DNA of 36,637 nt from Erysipelotrichaceae bacterium (lineage in GTDB: Bacteria; Bacillota_I; Bacilli_A; Erysipelotrichales; Coprobacillaceae): assembly GCA_021201315.1 (NCBI GenBank), contig JAJQFG010000120.1:18016-54652 (forward strand). Reading direction: 5' to 3'. Numbering within the stretch: position 1 is the first letter of the stretch; the number at the start of each line of letters is the position of its first letter. Below the pieces are notes generated by a model. That model was not told the DNA's origin. It saw only the letters and a program-made list of their open reading frames with translations, and ran no database searches. This document shows positions 24,443 to 33,938 of this stretch, in pieces. A program made the position numbers and the translations under genes.

Positions 24443-24862
24443 ATGAACGAAGTAAAGGTGGCTGTACGTTATTTTTCTAAATCTGGTAATACTAAAAAAC
24501 TTGCTGATGAAATTGCCAAAACAACTAATTGTTGTGCAAAACAGATTCCAACACCAGTCAATGATGAGATAGATATTCTTTTCTTGGGTGCATCTGTTTA
24601 TTATGGAGGGATAAGCTCTGAAGTAAAGAAATATATTCAATCTTTAAATGGTGGTAAAATTGGTAAGGTTGTAGTTTTTTCAACATCAGCTCTGGCAGAA
24701 AGAGCATTTCCCCAAATTCAAAAATTATTAGAAGATAAGAATATTCAAGTTGATAAAAGAAATTTTTATTGTCGTGGTGAATTTACAGTACTTCATAAAG
24801 GACGTCCTAATCAAAAGGATTTGGATGAAGTAAGAAAATTTGTAACAGAAATAATTGACTAG
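24443..24862 (+). CDS. Flavodoxin-fold protein
   Basis: 139 residues after ATAGGAGGAATT. The N-terminal FMN phosphate loop is present (YFSKSGNTKKLADEI, about 10-24). The second loop (FLGASVYYGGISSEVKKYI, about 47-65) and VVFSTSALAERAFPQIQKLL complete a flavodoxin-domain pattern. It is a cytoplasmic electron carrier or small quinone/flavin reductase. As first gene of the operon opposite HxlR it may supply electrons to an operon enzyme or defend against electrophiles. The partner is not known. Confidence 0.82.
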   Translation: MNEVKVAVRYFSKSGNTKKLADEIAKTTNCCAKQIPTPVNDEIDILFLGASVYYGGISSEVKKYIQSLNGGKIGKVVVFSTSALAERAFPQIQKLLEDKNIQVDKRNFYCRGEFTVLHKGRPNQKDLDEVRKFVTEIID

Positions 24863-24871
24863 CGAATCTAT

Positions 24872-26218
24872 ATGGATTATTTTATTAATTTTATTGTAAA
24901 TTTATTTGTTTTCATGTCTGATTTTGCTTCGCTTTTTTCTAAAATTGGGTTAATTGATTATAAATGTTTTGATAATTCAGATAATAGTAAAGAACTATAT
25001 GTATTGTTAGTTGGTTATAATGGTGCAAGAAATACGGGTGCTGATGTGCGTGTAGCTGATATTGCTAGGCAACTTCAACAGCATTTTGGTAAAGATCATA
25101 TACATATTTCCATTATGACATTAGATGAAGACAATATGCGTTGCTATTTTGATTCAAGTGTACAGTTGATTCCCTTCAACACAATATTTTTTATAGATTT
25201 GTTTAAGGCTTGTTGTGGCAATCAGGCAGTTATTTTATGTGAGGGATCTACACTTAAGAGTAAATTTGCTAATGCTCTTACACTCTATTTTTGTGAAGCA
25301 GCTGGTATTATGAAAAAACAACATAAACCTTGTATTGCATATGGCTCTGAAGCTGGTGAGATGGATTCATTCCTAAAACGTACAGTAAAGAAACTTTGTG
25401 CTGATACATATTTTATTGCCAGAACTCAAAATTCATTAGACTTGATTCAACAATTAGGACTTAAAGGGCATCTTGGAACAGATGCGGCATGGCAGTTTGA
25501 TAGTTCTTCTTATGAACAATGGGCTATTACGCAATTACGTGAATCAGGTTGGGACAGTGTTTCTCCGCTTTTAGGTATAGCACCAATTAATCCGTTTTGG
25601 TGGCCAGTTAAACCATCAATAAGTAAGTGGTTAAAGTCAAAAATAACAGGTGATTATTCATTGCAGTTTCAATTATGGTATTTCTTTAGCTGGTCTAAGC
25701 AACGTAAGCAACTATTTGATGATTATTTAGATAAAATAGCATTAGCGGTCAATGATTTTGCAACAAAGTACGCTTGTCATGTTTTTATTATGGGTATGGA
25801 AAGGCTTGATGCCGATGCATGCAACAAACTGCAAGCTAAGATTACAACACCTACATCTATCTTTCTCTCATCTGATTATGATGGTTATAAGATGGCTGCT
25901 ATACTAAGAAAACTATCTGTTTTAGTGACTTCAAGGTATCATGCACAAGTACTATCTATGTATAATAAAGTACCTAGCGTTGCCATTTCGATGGATGAGC
26001 GTTTGGATAATATTATGCAAGATATGGACTTGAGTGAGCATCAGCTTCTTTATGTTGATGATAAAAATCTAGCTTCATCATTGAAAAATGCTTTAGAATA
26101 CGTGTGGTTTAATCAAAAACAAATTAAAGATACAATGGAACTAAATCTCATACATTATCAAAATGAATTAGATAAAATGGGTAATTTTCTAATGGATTAT
26201 TTAAACTCATTTGAATAA
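24872..26218 (+). CDS. Polysaccharide pyruvyl transferase family protein
   Basis: 448 residues. An N-terminal hydrophobic segment (about 3-27) suggests membrane attachment. The family signature follows: LLVGYNGARNTGADVRVADI (about 46-65), then ILCEGSTLKSKFANALTLY, AYGSEAGEM, and TSRYHAQVLSMYNKVPSVAIS near the C-terminus with the conserved Arg-x-His. Family members of the CsaB type transfer pyruvyl groups to sugars from PEP; many relatives are uncharacterised. No good Shine-Dalgarno is seen, and the start is 9 bp after the previous gene, so translational coupling is likely. Its substrate in this operon is unknown. Confidence 0.75.
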   Translation: MDYFINFIVNLFVFMSDFASLFSKIGLIDYKCFDNSDNSKELYVLLVGYNGARNTGADVRVADIARQLQQHFGKDHIHISIMTLDEDNMRCYFDSSVQLIPFNTIFFIDLFKACCGNQAVILCEGSTLKSKFANALTLYFCEAAGIMKKQHKPCIAYGSEAGEMDSFLKRTVKKLCADTYFIARTQNSLDLIQQLGLKGHLGTDAAWQFDSSSYEQWAITQLRESGWDSVSPLLGIAPINPFWWPVKPSISKWLKSKITGDYSLQFQLWYFFSWSKQRKQLFDDYLDKIALAVNDFATKYACHVFIMGMERLDADACNKLQAKITTPTSIFLSSDYDGYKMAAILRKLSVLVTSRYHAQVLSMYNKVPSVAISMDERLDNIMQDMDLSEHQLLYVDDKNLASSLKNALEYVWFNQKQIKDTMELNLIHYQNELDKMGNFLMDYLNSFE

Positions 26219-26264
26219 TTAATATATCTGTTTCAATTATGACTTAGAAATGGAGGAATCATTA

Positions 26265-29027
26265 ATGCATCATATATTAATTACTGGTATAACAGGATTT
26301 TTGGGAACGGAAATCGTTTCTGAAATTATGCAAACAAGTGATGATATTGTTTATGGATTGGTTAGAGCTCAATCTATTTTGGAGGCTACTAACAACCTTT
26401 CTACACTTTGGTATAATAGAAATGAATTGACAGACAATATAGGTAGTCGTATTTTTCCTGTACTTGGTGATATCACCAAAAGTGATCTTGGTTTAAACAA
26501 GGATGATCAAGATTTACTAATTCATAATACTGATTATATTATCCATACTGCTGCTATTGTTAATATCAACAACACGCGAAAACAATTTTGGGATGTTAAT
26601 GTGGAAGGAACAAAAAATGTTTTAGATTTTGCTAAACGTATACAAACTAATCATTCATTAAAACGTTTTTCTCATGTATCTACGGCTTATGTAGCAGGAA
26701 TGAGAAGTGGGCTTATTCAAGAAAATTCACTTATTGATAAAGGGTTTTCTAGCTTGTATGAGCAAAGCAAGTTTGAGGCTGAATGTCTCGTATTACAAGC
26801 CAAAGAAGAAATACCAGTATCAATCTTTCGTCCTGGTCAAATTGTTGGAGATTCCAAGACAGGTTATGTTAAGAATTTTAATACACTTTATTATCCATTA
26901 AAGTTATATATAAAGAAACAATTGCGCATTTTTCCTATTCGCAAGTCTATGCATGTTAATATGATACCAGTAGACTATGTTGCGCACGCTATTGTGCAAA
27001 TCACTTATTCCAATTTAGCTGTAGGAAAAACATTTCATCTAACAACACCATCTTCTATGCAACCAACTGTGGCTGAATTAATCGATGCTGTTAGAAATTG
27101 GACAAATAAAAATCTTTCTATTCAATTACCAAAACCATTGTTTTTCCCATTACCATTTCTAAGTCAAATAGGTGCTACTTATAATTTATCCCAACATCAA
27201 TCAACAAAAAAGAGTATGCTAAGAAATATGCTCTCATTAGCACCTTATTTTACGGAAAACAAAATATATGATACCACAAATACCGAAAGCATTATAGGAA
27301 CTTATTCTCTTGATTGGAAGGACTATTTACCTCATATTTTAGATTATGCTGTAAGTAAAAACTTTTTGAATCATAATAGTCGAACTGTTTTTGAACAAGC
27401 TCATTTTGTTTTAAATAGACATCATAAAATCACTTATTATGATGTAAGTGAAGATGGTATTCAAGAAAACAGTGCAACATATGTTAATGATAGTATTGAA
27501 GAAACACTTAAGGCATTACAAGCACTAGGTATAGGTCCTAATAGTAAAGTGGCTATTAGTGGCATTAATAGCGTTAATTATTTCATTATTGACAATGCTA
27601 TTGGCTTATCAGGAGCTACAAGTGTACCTTTATACTATACCACTCCTGCTAAAGAGTTAGATGAATTGTTGAAAAAAAGTCAGGCAAGTTGTTTCTTTGT
27701 AGGAGATGTACGCATCTTATCTCAAATCAATAAGATGAATTTTAATGGCAGGATTATTTCTTTTACGAAAAATGCACCTATAATAGTGGATTCCCGATTA
27801 ATGCTTTGGGATGAATTTATCTCACTAGGAAAAACAAGAAATGTTATAGATGTACAAGTCTTTTATCAAGATATAGCTACACTTCGTTATACTTCAGGTA
27901 CGACTGGTAATTCCAAAAGTGTTGCTTTTACACATGGGCAGTTAAAGTGGATGGCAGAAACGATGGCCTCTTTGCTAAGTTATAAAAGTCGAAGCAAACA
28001 AGCAACATATCTTTCATTTTTACCAATGAGCCATGTGGTAGAGGGCATTTTAGGAGCTTATACACCTTATTATTTAGGAGTACCAGTGTCTCTTTATTTT
28101 CTTAATGATTTTGATATGGTTGCTAAAACACTACCTAAAGTAAAACCAACAATTTTCTTTTCAATTCCTAGATTTTATGAAAAAGTTTGGAATCAATTAG
28201 CAGATAATAGATTGGGTAAAATATATATCAATACTAAAAATGCTATGCCAAAACATATATTACGTCCAATTTTAAAATATATGCTTTTAAAAAAAGCAGG
28301 ATTAGATCATTGTGATCAGCTTATTGTTGGTTCTGCTCCAGTAAGTCAAAAACTTTTGGAGAATTTTAGAAAATTAGGCATCGAAATTCATAATGCCTAT
28401 GGCTTAACAGAAGCACCTTTGATTACTTTAAATCGTCTTGGTGAAAATGATATTACAACAGTAGGACCACCACTTCCACAAACAAATGTCACTTTAGCAG
28501 ATGATGGTGAAATATTAGTAGAGGGTCCTCAGGTTGCGATGATGTATGATGGACGTACTTCTTCATGTCTACATACAGGAGATTTAGGTATAATAACGCA
28601 AAAAGGTCATCTTCAAATTGTTGGTCGTAAAAAAGAAATTCTTATTAACTCTTATGGTAAAAACATTAATCTGCAAAAGGTAGAAACATTATTAAGAGAT
28701 ATTCCAGGTATTAGCGAAGCTATGTTAGTAGGAGAACAAAGACCTTATTGTGTTGCACTTTTATGGTTAGAGGATGAAGAGTCTATTTTAGATAAAGAAA
28801 CATTGATAAATGCTATTCAATCTGTGAATGCTCAGCTGTCTCATCCAGAACAAGTGAAACGATATGCTCTCATGTCTGATCCTTTGAAAATATCTACAGG
28901 TGAGCTTACGCCAAATTTAAAATTACGACGAAATAACATTATAAAACTTCATCAACAAACAATTGATGGGTTATATGCTTCAGAAGTTACTCTGGTTGGA
29001 AATGTTGTTTTTGTAGGTACACTATAA
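26265..29027 (+). CDS. Fused SDR thioester-reductase-type and AMP-forming acyl ligase
   Basis: 920 residues. GGAGG at 26252-26256 sets the start at ATG 26265. The N-terminal half is an extended short-chain reductase of the thioester/fatty acyl reductase type: GITGFLG NAD(P) loop (8-14), VSTAYVAG, and active-site Tyr165-x3-Lys169. The C-terminal half is an adenylating enzyme: YTSGTTGNSK (542-551), HNAYGLTE, and GRKKEILINSYGKN with Lys799. There is no phosphopantetheine carrier domain between. The pair suggests activation of a carboxylic acid and reduction to aldehyde or alcohol. The order (reductase first) is the reverse of classic carboxylic acid reductases. Confidence 0.85.
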   Translation: MHHILITGITGFLGTEIVSEIMQTSDDIVYGLVRAQSILEATNNLSTLWYNRNELTDNIGSRIFPVLGDITKSDLGLNKDDQDLLIHNTDYIIHTAAIVNINNTRKQFWDVNVEGTKNVLDFAKRIQTNHSLKRFSHVSTAYVAGMRSGLIQENSLIDKGFSSLYEQSKFEAECLVLQAKEEIPVSIFRPGQIVGDSKTGYVKNFNTLYYPLKLYIKKQLRIFPIRKSMHVNMIPVDYVAHAIVQITYSNLAVGKTFHLTTPSSMQPTVAELIDAVRNWTNKNLSIQLPKPLFFPLPFLSQIGATYNLSQHQSTKKSMLRNMLSLAPYFTENKIYDTTNTESIIGTYSLDWKDYLPHILDYAVSKNFLNHNSRTVFEQAHFVLNRHHKITYYDVSEDGIQENSATYVNDSIEETLKALQALGIGPNSKVAISGINSVNYFIIDNAIGLSGATSVPLYYTTPAKELDELLKKSQASCFFVGDVRILSQINKMNFNGRIISFTKNAPIIVDSRLMLWDEFISLGKTRNVIDVQVFYQDIATLRYTSGTTGNSKSVAFTHGQLKWMAETMASLLSYKSRSKQATYLSFLPMSHVVEGILGAYTPYYLGVPVSLYFLNDFDMVAKTLPKVKPTIFFSIPRFYEKVWNQLADNRLGKIYINTKNAMPKHILRPILKYMLLKKAGLDHCDQLIVGSAPVSQKLLENFRKLGIEIHNAYGLTEAPLITLNRLGENDITTVGPPLPQTNVTLADDGEILVEGPQVAMMYDGRTSSCLHTGDLGIITQKGHLQIVGRKKEILINSYGKNINLQKVETLLRDIPGISEAMLVGEQRPYCVALLWLEDEESILDKETLINAIQSVNAQLSHPEQVKRYALMSDPLKISTGELTPNLKLRRNNIIKLHQQTIDGLYASEVTLVGNVVFVGTL

Positions 29028-29578
29028 TGAAACGTTTATTATATCATATTTTATCCAGTAAATTTGGTGCATATCTGGAAATAAAAATATTGATGAAACA
29101 AACTGCCAAAGTTTTTGGTGTCAAGAGTCCAACAGGTATTGGTTTCTCCTTGTCAAAGTTATTAAAAGCATATGCTCAATTAACGACAGATATGTCTTTG
29201 AAATTTATTGAAAGCAATCAAGATAGAAATCAACTCCAACAGAATTTATATCACATGGCTTATCGTTTAGGAAATGATTTGCGATGGTGGTTAAGGCCAC
29301 AAAATAATCTAGATTGTTTTTCTATCATTGAGATGCTTTATCGTAATATTGAAATTTCATTATGTGAACAATCAGAAACAATCTGTGTACATCAATGTTA
29401 TTTTAGTGATTTTTATACACCAGAAGTTTGTTCTATTATATCTGCTATTGATCAAGGCATTTTTGCAGGTGTTTACCAAGGTGGTACACTATCATTTTAT
29501 AGGCGTATTACTGAAGAATATGAAAAATGCGAAGCAGAATTTATCTTAGATGATTCTAAATATAATGAGAAAGGATGA
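29027..29578 (+). CDS. ATC-hydrolase-like protein (L-2-amino-thiazoline-4-carboxylate hydrolase family)
   Basis: 183 residues overlapping the previous gene by one base (TAATG). The C-terminal half has TICVHQCYFSDFYTPEVCSI, IDQGIFAGVYQGGTLSFYRR and EKCEAEFILDD, the layout of the small alpha/beta family that includes ATC hydrolase, with Cys, Asp and a late Cys-x-Glu/Asp-Phe. Catalysis in this operon is unproven; many family members have unknown substrates. The N-terminal half is helical. The match is by pattern and is only moderate. Confidence 0.45.
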   Translation: MKRLLYHILSSKFGAYLEIKILMKQTAKVFGVKSPTGIGFSLSKLLKAYAQLTTDMSLKFIESNQDRNQLQQNLYHMAYRLGNDLRWWLRPQNNLDCFSIIEMLYRNIEISLCEQSETICVHQCYFSDFYTPEVCSIISAIDQGIFAGVYQGGTLSFYRRITEEYEKCEAEFILDDSKYNEKG

Positions 29579-29586
29579 GATGTTAA

Positions 29587-30882
29587 ATGAAAAATGCAAT
29601 TGTAATAGGTTCAGGAGCAGGTGGCGCTATGATGGCTAAGGAACTGCAAGGTCATTTTCAAGTAACGATATTAGAAGCAGGAAATGCATTTAAACCATTT
29701 TCTTTTTCTGTTAATAATCTTGGAAAGTTACGTAAAACAGGAATGTTTCTTGATGAGCGTATGATTTCCTTCTTGTTTCCATCTATGCGTGTACAAAAAG
29801 CTTCATCTGATATGATAATGGTACATGGTGAATGTACTGGTGGCACTACAACACTTGCTACTGGTAGTGCATTACGCTGCGATGAGAGTTTAATAAACAT
29901 AGGTATTCATTTAGATGATGAATTTGAGGAACTTGCTCAGGAAATCCCTTTATCTACTGACCATCAGCAATATTGGTCTACTCAGATTAAAGAACTTTTT
30001 GATGTTTGTAAACAATTAGGCTTTAATCCAGCGCCTACAACCAAGTTAATAGATTTTAAACGTTGTGTACGATGTGGACATTGTGTGTTAGGATGTCAAA
30101 CAGGTGCTAAATGGGATAGCCGACAATTGTTAACAGAAAGTATAAGTAAAGGTGCTATTTTAAAAACAAATTGTAAAGTAACTAAGTTAGGTATAGATCA
30201 TAACACCAATACTGTAAACACCATTTATGTAAAAGAGCATGGCAAACAAATAACATATCATGCTGATCTTATTGTTTTAGCAGCTGGAGGTTTTGGAACA
30301 CCAATTGTTTTAGAAAACTCTGGTATTGAATGTGAAAGTTCATTATTTGTCGATCCTGTTCTTTGTGTAGCAGCACCTTATTCTGGTGTAGAAACAAATC
30401 ATCAGATTGTTATGCCTTTTCTCATGCAAAGAGATGGCTATATGCTATCTCCTTATATGGATTATCTTAGTTATTTCTTTAATAAATCCTGGCGTTTTCC
30501 ATCTAAAAATATACTCAGTATGATGATTAAACTTTCAGACTCTAGCTCGGGTGCTAGTTATAATAAAGGGGTAGAAAAAGAGTTAACATCAAAAGATCAA
30601 GAAAGATTAAAATTTGCCGTATCTGATTGCAAAACAATTTTTTCAAAAATGGATATTAAAGAAGAAGATATATTTCTTGGCACACTTAATGCAGGTCATC
30701 CAGGTGGTATGTTACCATTGACAACTGAAGAAGCAGAGACTTTCCACAATCAACGTTTACCTAAAAACTTGTATATTGCTGATGCAACAATTTTACCACA
30801 TTCTATGGGAAATCCACCTATTTGGACTATCATGGCTTTATCCAAACGTATCGCTAAAGTATGTACTGAAACCTTTATATAA
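29587..30882 (+). CDS. GMC-family FAD-dependent oxidoreductase
   Basis: 431 residues after GAGAAAGGATG. The FAD-binding start (AIVIGSGAGGAMMAKELQGH...ILEAG), GECTGGTTTLATGSAL and the C-terminal LYIADATILPHSMGNPPIWT (His and Asn of the GMC active site) are present. RCVRCGHCVLGC (159-170) is the four-Cys motif found in long-chain alcohol oxidase and cholesterol-oxidase-like members. It probably oxidises an alcohol, or reduces an aldehyde, handled by the upstream reductase-ligase. It is the last gene of the operon. Confidence 0.85.
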   Translation: MKNAIVIGSGAGGAMMAKELQGHFQVTILEAGNAFKPFSFSVNNLGKLRKTGMFLDERMISFLFPSMRVQKASSDMIMVHGECTGGTTTLATGSALRCDESLINIGIHLDDEFEELAQEIPLSTDHQQYWSTQIKELFDVCKQLGFNPAPTTKLIDFKRCVRCGHCVLGCQTGAKWDSRQLLTESISKGAILKTNCKVTKLGIDHNTNTVNTIYVKEHGKQITYHADLIVLAAGGFGTPIVLENSGIECESSLFVDPVLCVAAPYSGVETNHQIVMPFLMQRDGYMLSPYMDYLSYFFNKSWRFPSKNILSMMIKLSDSSSGASYNKGVEKELTSKDQERLKFAVSDCKTIFSKMDIKEEDIFLGTLNAGHPGGMLPLTTEEAETFHNQRLPKNLYIADATILPHSMGNPPIWTIMALSKRIAKVCTETFI

Positions 30883-30995
30883 TAGTGTATATACTTCTTT
30901 AATAGTTATAACTTTTCATTTAATGATTTTTATTTTTAAAATTCTTGTGAAACTTTGTCTTTTATAATACAATAATAGGTATAGGAGGTTTTTAT

Positions 30996-31796
30996 ATGGA
31001 CAAACTCTCATCTTTTGTTGCTTATTTGCTAAGTATCGTCAATTATGGCGATATGCACGATAAAAATTATAATATGGCAAAAGCTATTTTAAAATACTAT
31101 CATGAATTACCTTATATGAGCATTAGGGACTTGGCACGTCATAGCTATGGGACAACAACGGCTATTACCAGGTTTTTGAAAACTTGTGGTTTTGAATCTT
31201 ACAAGGATTTAAAACAACAAATTGCTGCATCTAAGTCTGATCGACCTACGTTTAATGATGTTGTGACTTTTGCTGATAAATCAGATTTACAACCTATATT
31301 TATGATGTATACTGAAAAAGTTAAAGAAAATCTTGATTATAGTTTTTCATTATTAGATTATGATCAAATAGATCATATTTGTAAACATATATGCTTATCT
31401 CCTGAAATAGCTATTTTTGGTACACCTTTTGCGACTTGTATTGGTTTACATTTTCAAAAGATGATGGCTAATCTTAATAAATTTGTTCGTATTGGTGTTA
31501 CCGATGCTAAGCAGGACGAAATTGTAAAAACGATTCATCGTACTTCTGTCGTATTCATTATTGATATGAAAGGTGCATTTTTTAAAGAACAAAGAGAAGT
31601 GATTGATGAATTAGTTAAGAAAGAATGTTACATAGTTGCCTTTACACAATTTGAATTAGAGGAAATGAAAGAAACTTGTCGTGAAATTGTTTTATGTAAT
31701 AAATATGATGATGATGGCGAAGGCAGAATTACGATGTTATATATGATAGATATATTGTTGATGTTTTATTCTATTAATTATCAAATGTTTACTTAG
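30996..31796 (+). CDS. RpiR/MurR-family transcriptional regulator
   Basis: 266 residues after ATAGGAGG. The N-terminal helix-turn-helix is clear (MSIRDLARHSYGTTTAITRFLKTCGFESYKDLK, about 37-70). The C-terminal half has a sugar isomerase (SIS) fold outline (IAIFGTPFATCIGLHFQKMM, VVFIIDMKGAFFKEQREVID), but the usual GxGxS phosphosugar loop is not conserved, so its ligand may differ. It is monocistronic, with a terminator at 31795-31817. A target is not obvious; the TIM-barrel gene downstream is a candidate. Confidence 0.8.
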   Translation: MDKLSSFVAYLLSIVNYGDMHDKNYNMAKAILKYYHELPYMSIRDLARHSYGTTTAITRFLKTCGFESYKDLKQQIAASKSDRPTFNDVVTFADKSDLQPIFMMYTEKVKENLDYSFSLLDYDQIDHICKHICLSPEIAIFGTPFATCIGLHFQKMMANLNKFVRIGVTDAKQDEIVKTIHRTSVVFIIDMKGAFFKEQREVIDELVKKECYIVAFTQFELEEMKETCREIVLCNKYDDDGEGRITMLYMIDILLMFYSINYQMFT

Positions 31797-31820
31797 GAAT
31801 GTTTTTATAACATTCCTTTA
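31795..31820 (+). terminator. Terminator after the RpiR-family gene
   Basis: AGGAATGTT pairs with AACATTCCT (9 bp) around a 5-base loop, followed by TTTAATATTTT. Confidence 0.8.
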
Positions 31821-31881
31821 ATATTTTCTTCATTATGAATTCACAATAATAGTATATGATAGATGCAAGGAGTGAATAATA

Positions 31882-32562
31882 ATGAGTAAAAAAGTCCCTT
31901 ATGTTGATTCTACTTTACGTCATACGATAAAAGTACCTCAATGTATCTACGAGGCTAGTGGTATAGTAGTCAATGGTAAACGTATTAAATCACTAGTATT
32001 TTCAACTGATGTTGCGATTATCGCTAATTGTAATGCTGATGCGGTGATTGCTGTTTATCCTTTTACCCCAACCATGCAGATTACTAAATCGATTATTGAA
32101 GTGGCTCAAAAGCCTGTTTTTGCAGGTGTGGGTGGTGGAACCACATCTGGTCCACGTGTCCATAAAATAGCGATGGATGCCGAATTAAATGGCGCTAATG
32201 CGGTTGTTTTGAATGCCCCAACAACAACCGAATTTGTACAAGAACTTTCTAGTTTTTTAGATATACCTATTGTATTAACCGTTGTTTCAATGGATGAACC
32301 ACTAGAAGAACGTATGTTACATAGTGGTGCTAAGATTGTGAATGTATCTGGTGGTAAAAATACTACGGAGATAGTAAAGGCATTAAGAAAGATTGATTCT
32401 CATTTTCCTATAATTGCGACAGGTGGACCAACGGATGAAACCATTAGACAAGTGATTGCCGCAGGTGCTAATGCTGTTACATATACGCCACCTACAAGTG
32501 GAGAAATATTTAAAGAAATGATGGAAGATTATCGTGCACGATGTATAAAAGTTATTGAATAG
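31882..32562 (+). CDS. TIM-barrel protein of unknown substrate (annotated in relatives as hydrolase)
   Basis: 226 residues after GCAAGGAGTG. Repeated beta-strand/helix units and the phosphate-binding end PIIATGGPTDETIRQVIAAG indicate a (beta/alpha)8 barrel of the NanE/ThiG/KDPG-aldolase kind. FAGVGGGTTSGPR (about 80-92) is a second Gly-rich loop. Conserved unknowns with this sequence occur in Bacillota. It sits between an RpiR regulator and a fluoride-regulated antiporter; no metabolic link can be read. The reaction is unknown. Confidence 0.6.
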   Translation: MSKKVPYVDSTLRHTIKVPQCIYEASGIVVNGKRIKSLVFSTDVAIIANCNADAVIAVYPFTPTMQITKSIIEVAQKPVFAGVGGGTTSGPRVHKIAMDAELNGANAVVLNAPTTTEFVQELSSFLDIPIVLTVVSMDEPLEERMLHSGAKIVNVSGGKNTTEIVKALRKIDSHFPIIATGGPTDETIRQVIAAGANAVTYTPPTSGEIFKEMMEDYRARCIKVIE

Positions 32563-32589
32563 ATGTTAAAAATATGATAATATCTTTTT

Positions 32590-32678
32590 AGGGAATGATT
32601 GTCTCCCAGAGGAAACTCGAAGTGCTATAGGCTGATGACATCTACAACATTTTTTTGTTGTGGTCATCAGCTTTTTTT
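32590..32678 (+). promoter_or_regulatory. Fluoride (crcB-type) riboswitch with terminator
   Basis: The leader has the crcB motif: a short GGGA/TCCC stem enclosing ATGATTGTC, a GAGGAAACTC hairpin, then GGCTGATGACATCTAC, the conserved 3' part. The loop GATTGTC pairs with GACATC as the pseudoknot. GCTGATGAC (32631-32639) also forms the 5' arm of a terminator with GTCATCAGC (32663-32671) and seven T. Binding should therefore prevent termination and switch on the antiporter. Motif assignment is from memory of the consensus; the AG-rich insert is longer than in many members. Confidence 0.78.
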
Positions 32679-32694
32679 GATGAGGAGGGAAATT

Positions 32695-33882
32695 ATGTTA
32701 GCGTCTTTAGCATTAATGATTTTAGTGGGTTTATCTTTGGCTTATATTGTAGAAGAATTAAAATTACCAAGAATTATTGGATTGCTTGTTACTGGTATTA
32801 TTTTAGGACCTTATGTCTTAAATGTATTGGATGAAAGTATTTTAAATATTTCATCTCAGTTAAGACAAATTGCTTTAATAATCATATTGATTAAAGCAGG
32901 TTTGACTTTGAATTTGGCAGATTTCAAAAAAGTTGGAAGGCCTGCCTTATTAATGGCTTTTTTGCCTGCTACCTTTGAACTTATAGCTTATATTATTTTT
33001 GCACCATTAATATTAAACGTTACTAGAGTAGAAGCAGCATTGATGGGTGCCGTTTTAGCAGCTGTTTCACCTGCAGTAGTTGTACCAAGAATGGTATATT
33101 TGATTGAAAATAAATACGGCACAGAGAAAGGAATACCCCAAATGATATTGGCTGGGGCATCATGTGATGATATTTATGTGATTGTTTTATTTTCGACATT
33201 TGTGACTATGGCACAAGGTGGTAGTGTACAAATATTAGATTTTGTGAATATTCCTATATCAATTATTTTAGGAATTGTTTTAGGTATAGTGGCAGGATTT
33301 GTGCTTGCTTTCTTATTTAAACATTATGAAATAGAAAACAGTATGAAAATGATTATCATTATGGGTATAGCTTTCTTACTGATGAGTATTGAAACGTGGC
33401 TAGAAGCTTATATATCTTTATCGGGCTTATTAGCAGTGGTATCCATGGCTTGTGTTATTAAATTAACGAGTTCTTCATTTACTTCATCTTCTTTAGCAGA
33501 TATAACAGGTAAGTTATGGTTGTTTGCAGAAATTATGTTATTTGTATTGGTTGGTGCTGCGGTTGATATTCGTTATGCCTTGGCTACAGGTATAGCTGCT
33601 GTATTGATGATATTTGTTGCACTAGTCATACGTGCAATTGGTGTTTGGATTTGTCTTATTGGCACAAATCTTAATATGAAAGAAAGAATGTTTTGTGTGA
33701 TTGCATACTTGCCAAAAGCCACTGTTCAAGCTGCAATTGGTTCAGTCCCATTATCATTAGGATTATCTTGTGGTCCAATGGTCTTATCAATAGCTGTTTT
33801 AGCCATACTTATAACGGCACCTTTGGGAGCTATAGGTATAGATAAGACTTATGCAAAAATACTTGTGAAAGAAAACATTTGA
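32695..33882 (+). CDS. Cation/proton antiporter (CPA family), fluoride-regulated
   Basis: 395 residues from ATG 32695 with TGAGGAGGG before it. A longer in-frame opening at 32599 would be translated from inside the riboswitch and is rejected. About 12 hydrophobic segments are visible, with EELKLPRIIGLLVTGIILGP at the start typical of Na+/H+ exchanger-like proteins and GASCDDIYVIVLFSTF with the acidic pair expected in the ion site. It lacks the C-terminal TrkA-N domain of KefB types. Antiporters of this class are known members of fluoride-riboswitch regulons. Confidence 0.85.
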   Translation: MLASLALMILVGLSLAYIVEELKLPRIIGLLVTGIILGPYVLNVLDESILNISSQLRQIALIIILIKAGLTLNLADFKKVGRPALLMAFLPATFELIAYIIFAPLILNVTRVEAALMGAVLAAVSPAVVVPRMVYLIENKYGTEKGIPQMILAGASCDDIYVIVLFSTFVTMAQGGSVQILDFVNIPISIILGIVLGIVAGFVLAFLFKHYEIENSMKMIIIMGIAFLLMSIETWLEAYISLSGLLAVVSMACVIKLTSSSFTSSSLADITGKLWLFAEIMLFVLVGAAVDIRYALATGIAAVLMIFVALVIRAIGVWICLIGTNLNMKERMFCVIAYLPKATVQAAIGSVPLSLGLSCGPMVLSIAVLAILITAPLGAIGIDKTYAKILVKENI

Positions 33883-33889
33883 TTTTTCA

Positions 33890-33918
33890 ATGACAAAAGA
33901 CTATTTATTCGCTATAAT
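33890..33918 (+). promoter_or_regulatory. Promoter of the thyA operon
   Basis: ATGACA (33890-33895), a 17-bp spacer and TATAAT (33913-33918) are followed at once by AAGGAGG. Confidence 0.75.
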
Positions 33919-33938
33919 ACTTGAAGGAGGTTTTGTAT

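Noticed and set aside
24365-24640. Minus-strand open frame opposite the flavodoxin gene
   Set aside because: It overlaps the flavodoxin gene and its promoter, and shows no ribosome site or family motif.
32599-32694. Longer N-terminus for the antiporter
   Set aside because: It would be coded by the riboswitch and terminator. The AGGAGG site fits ATG 32695.
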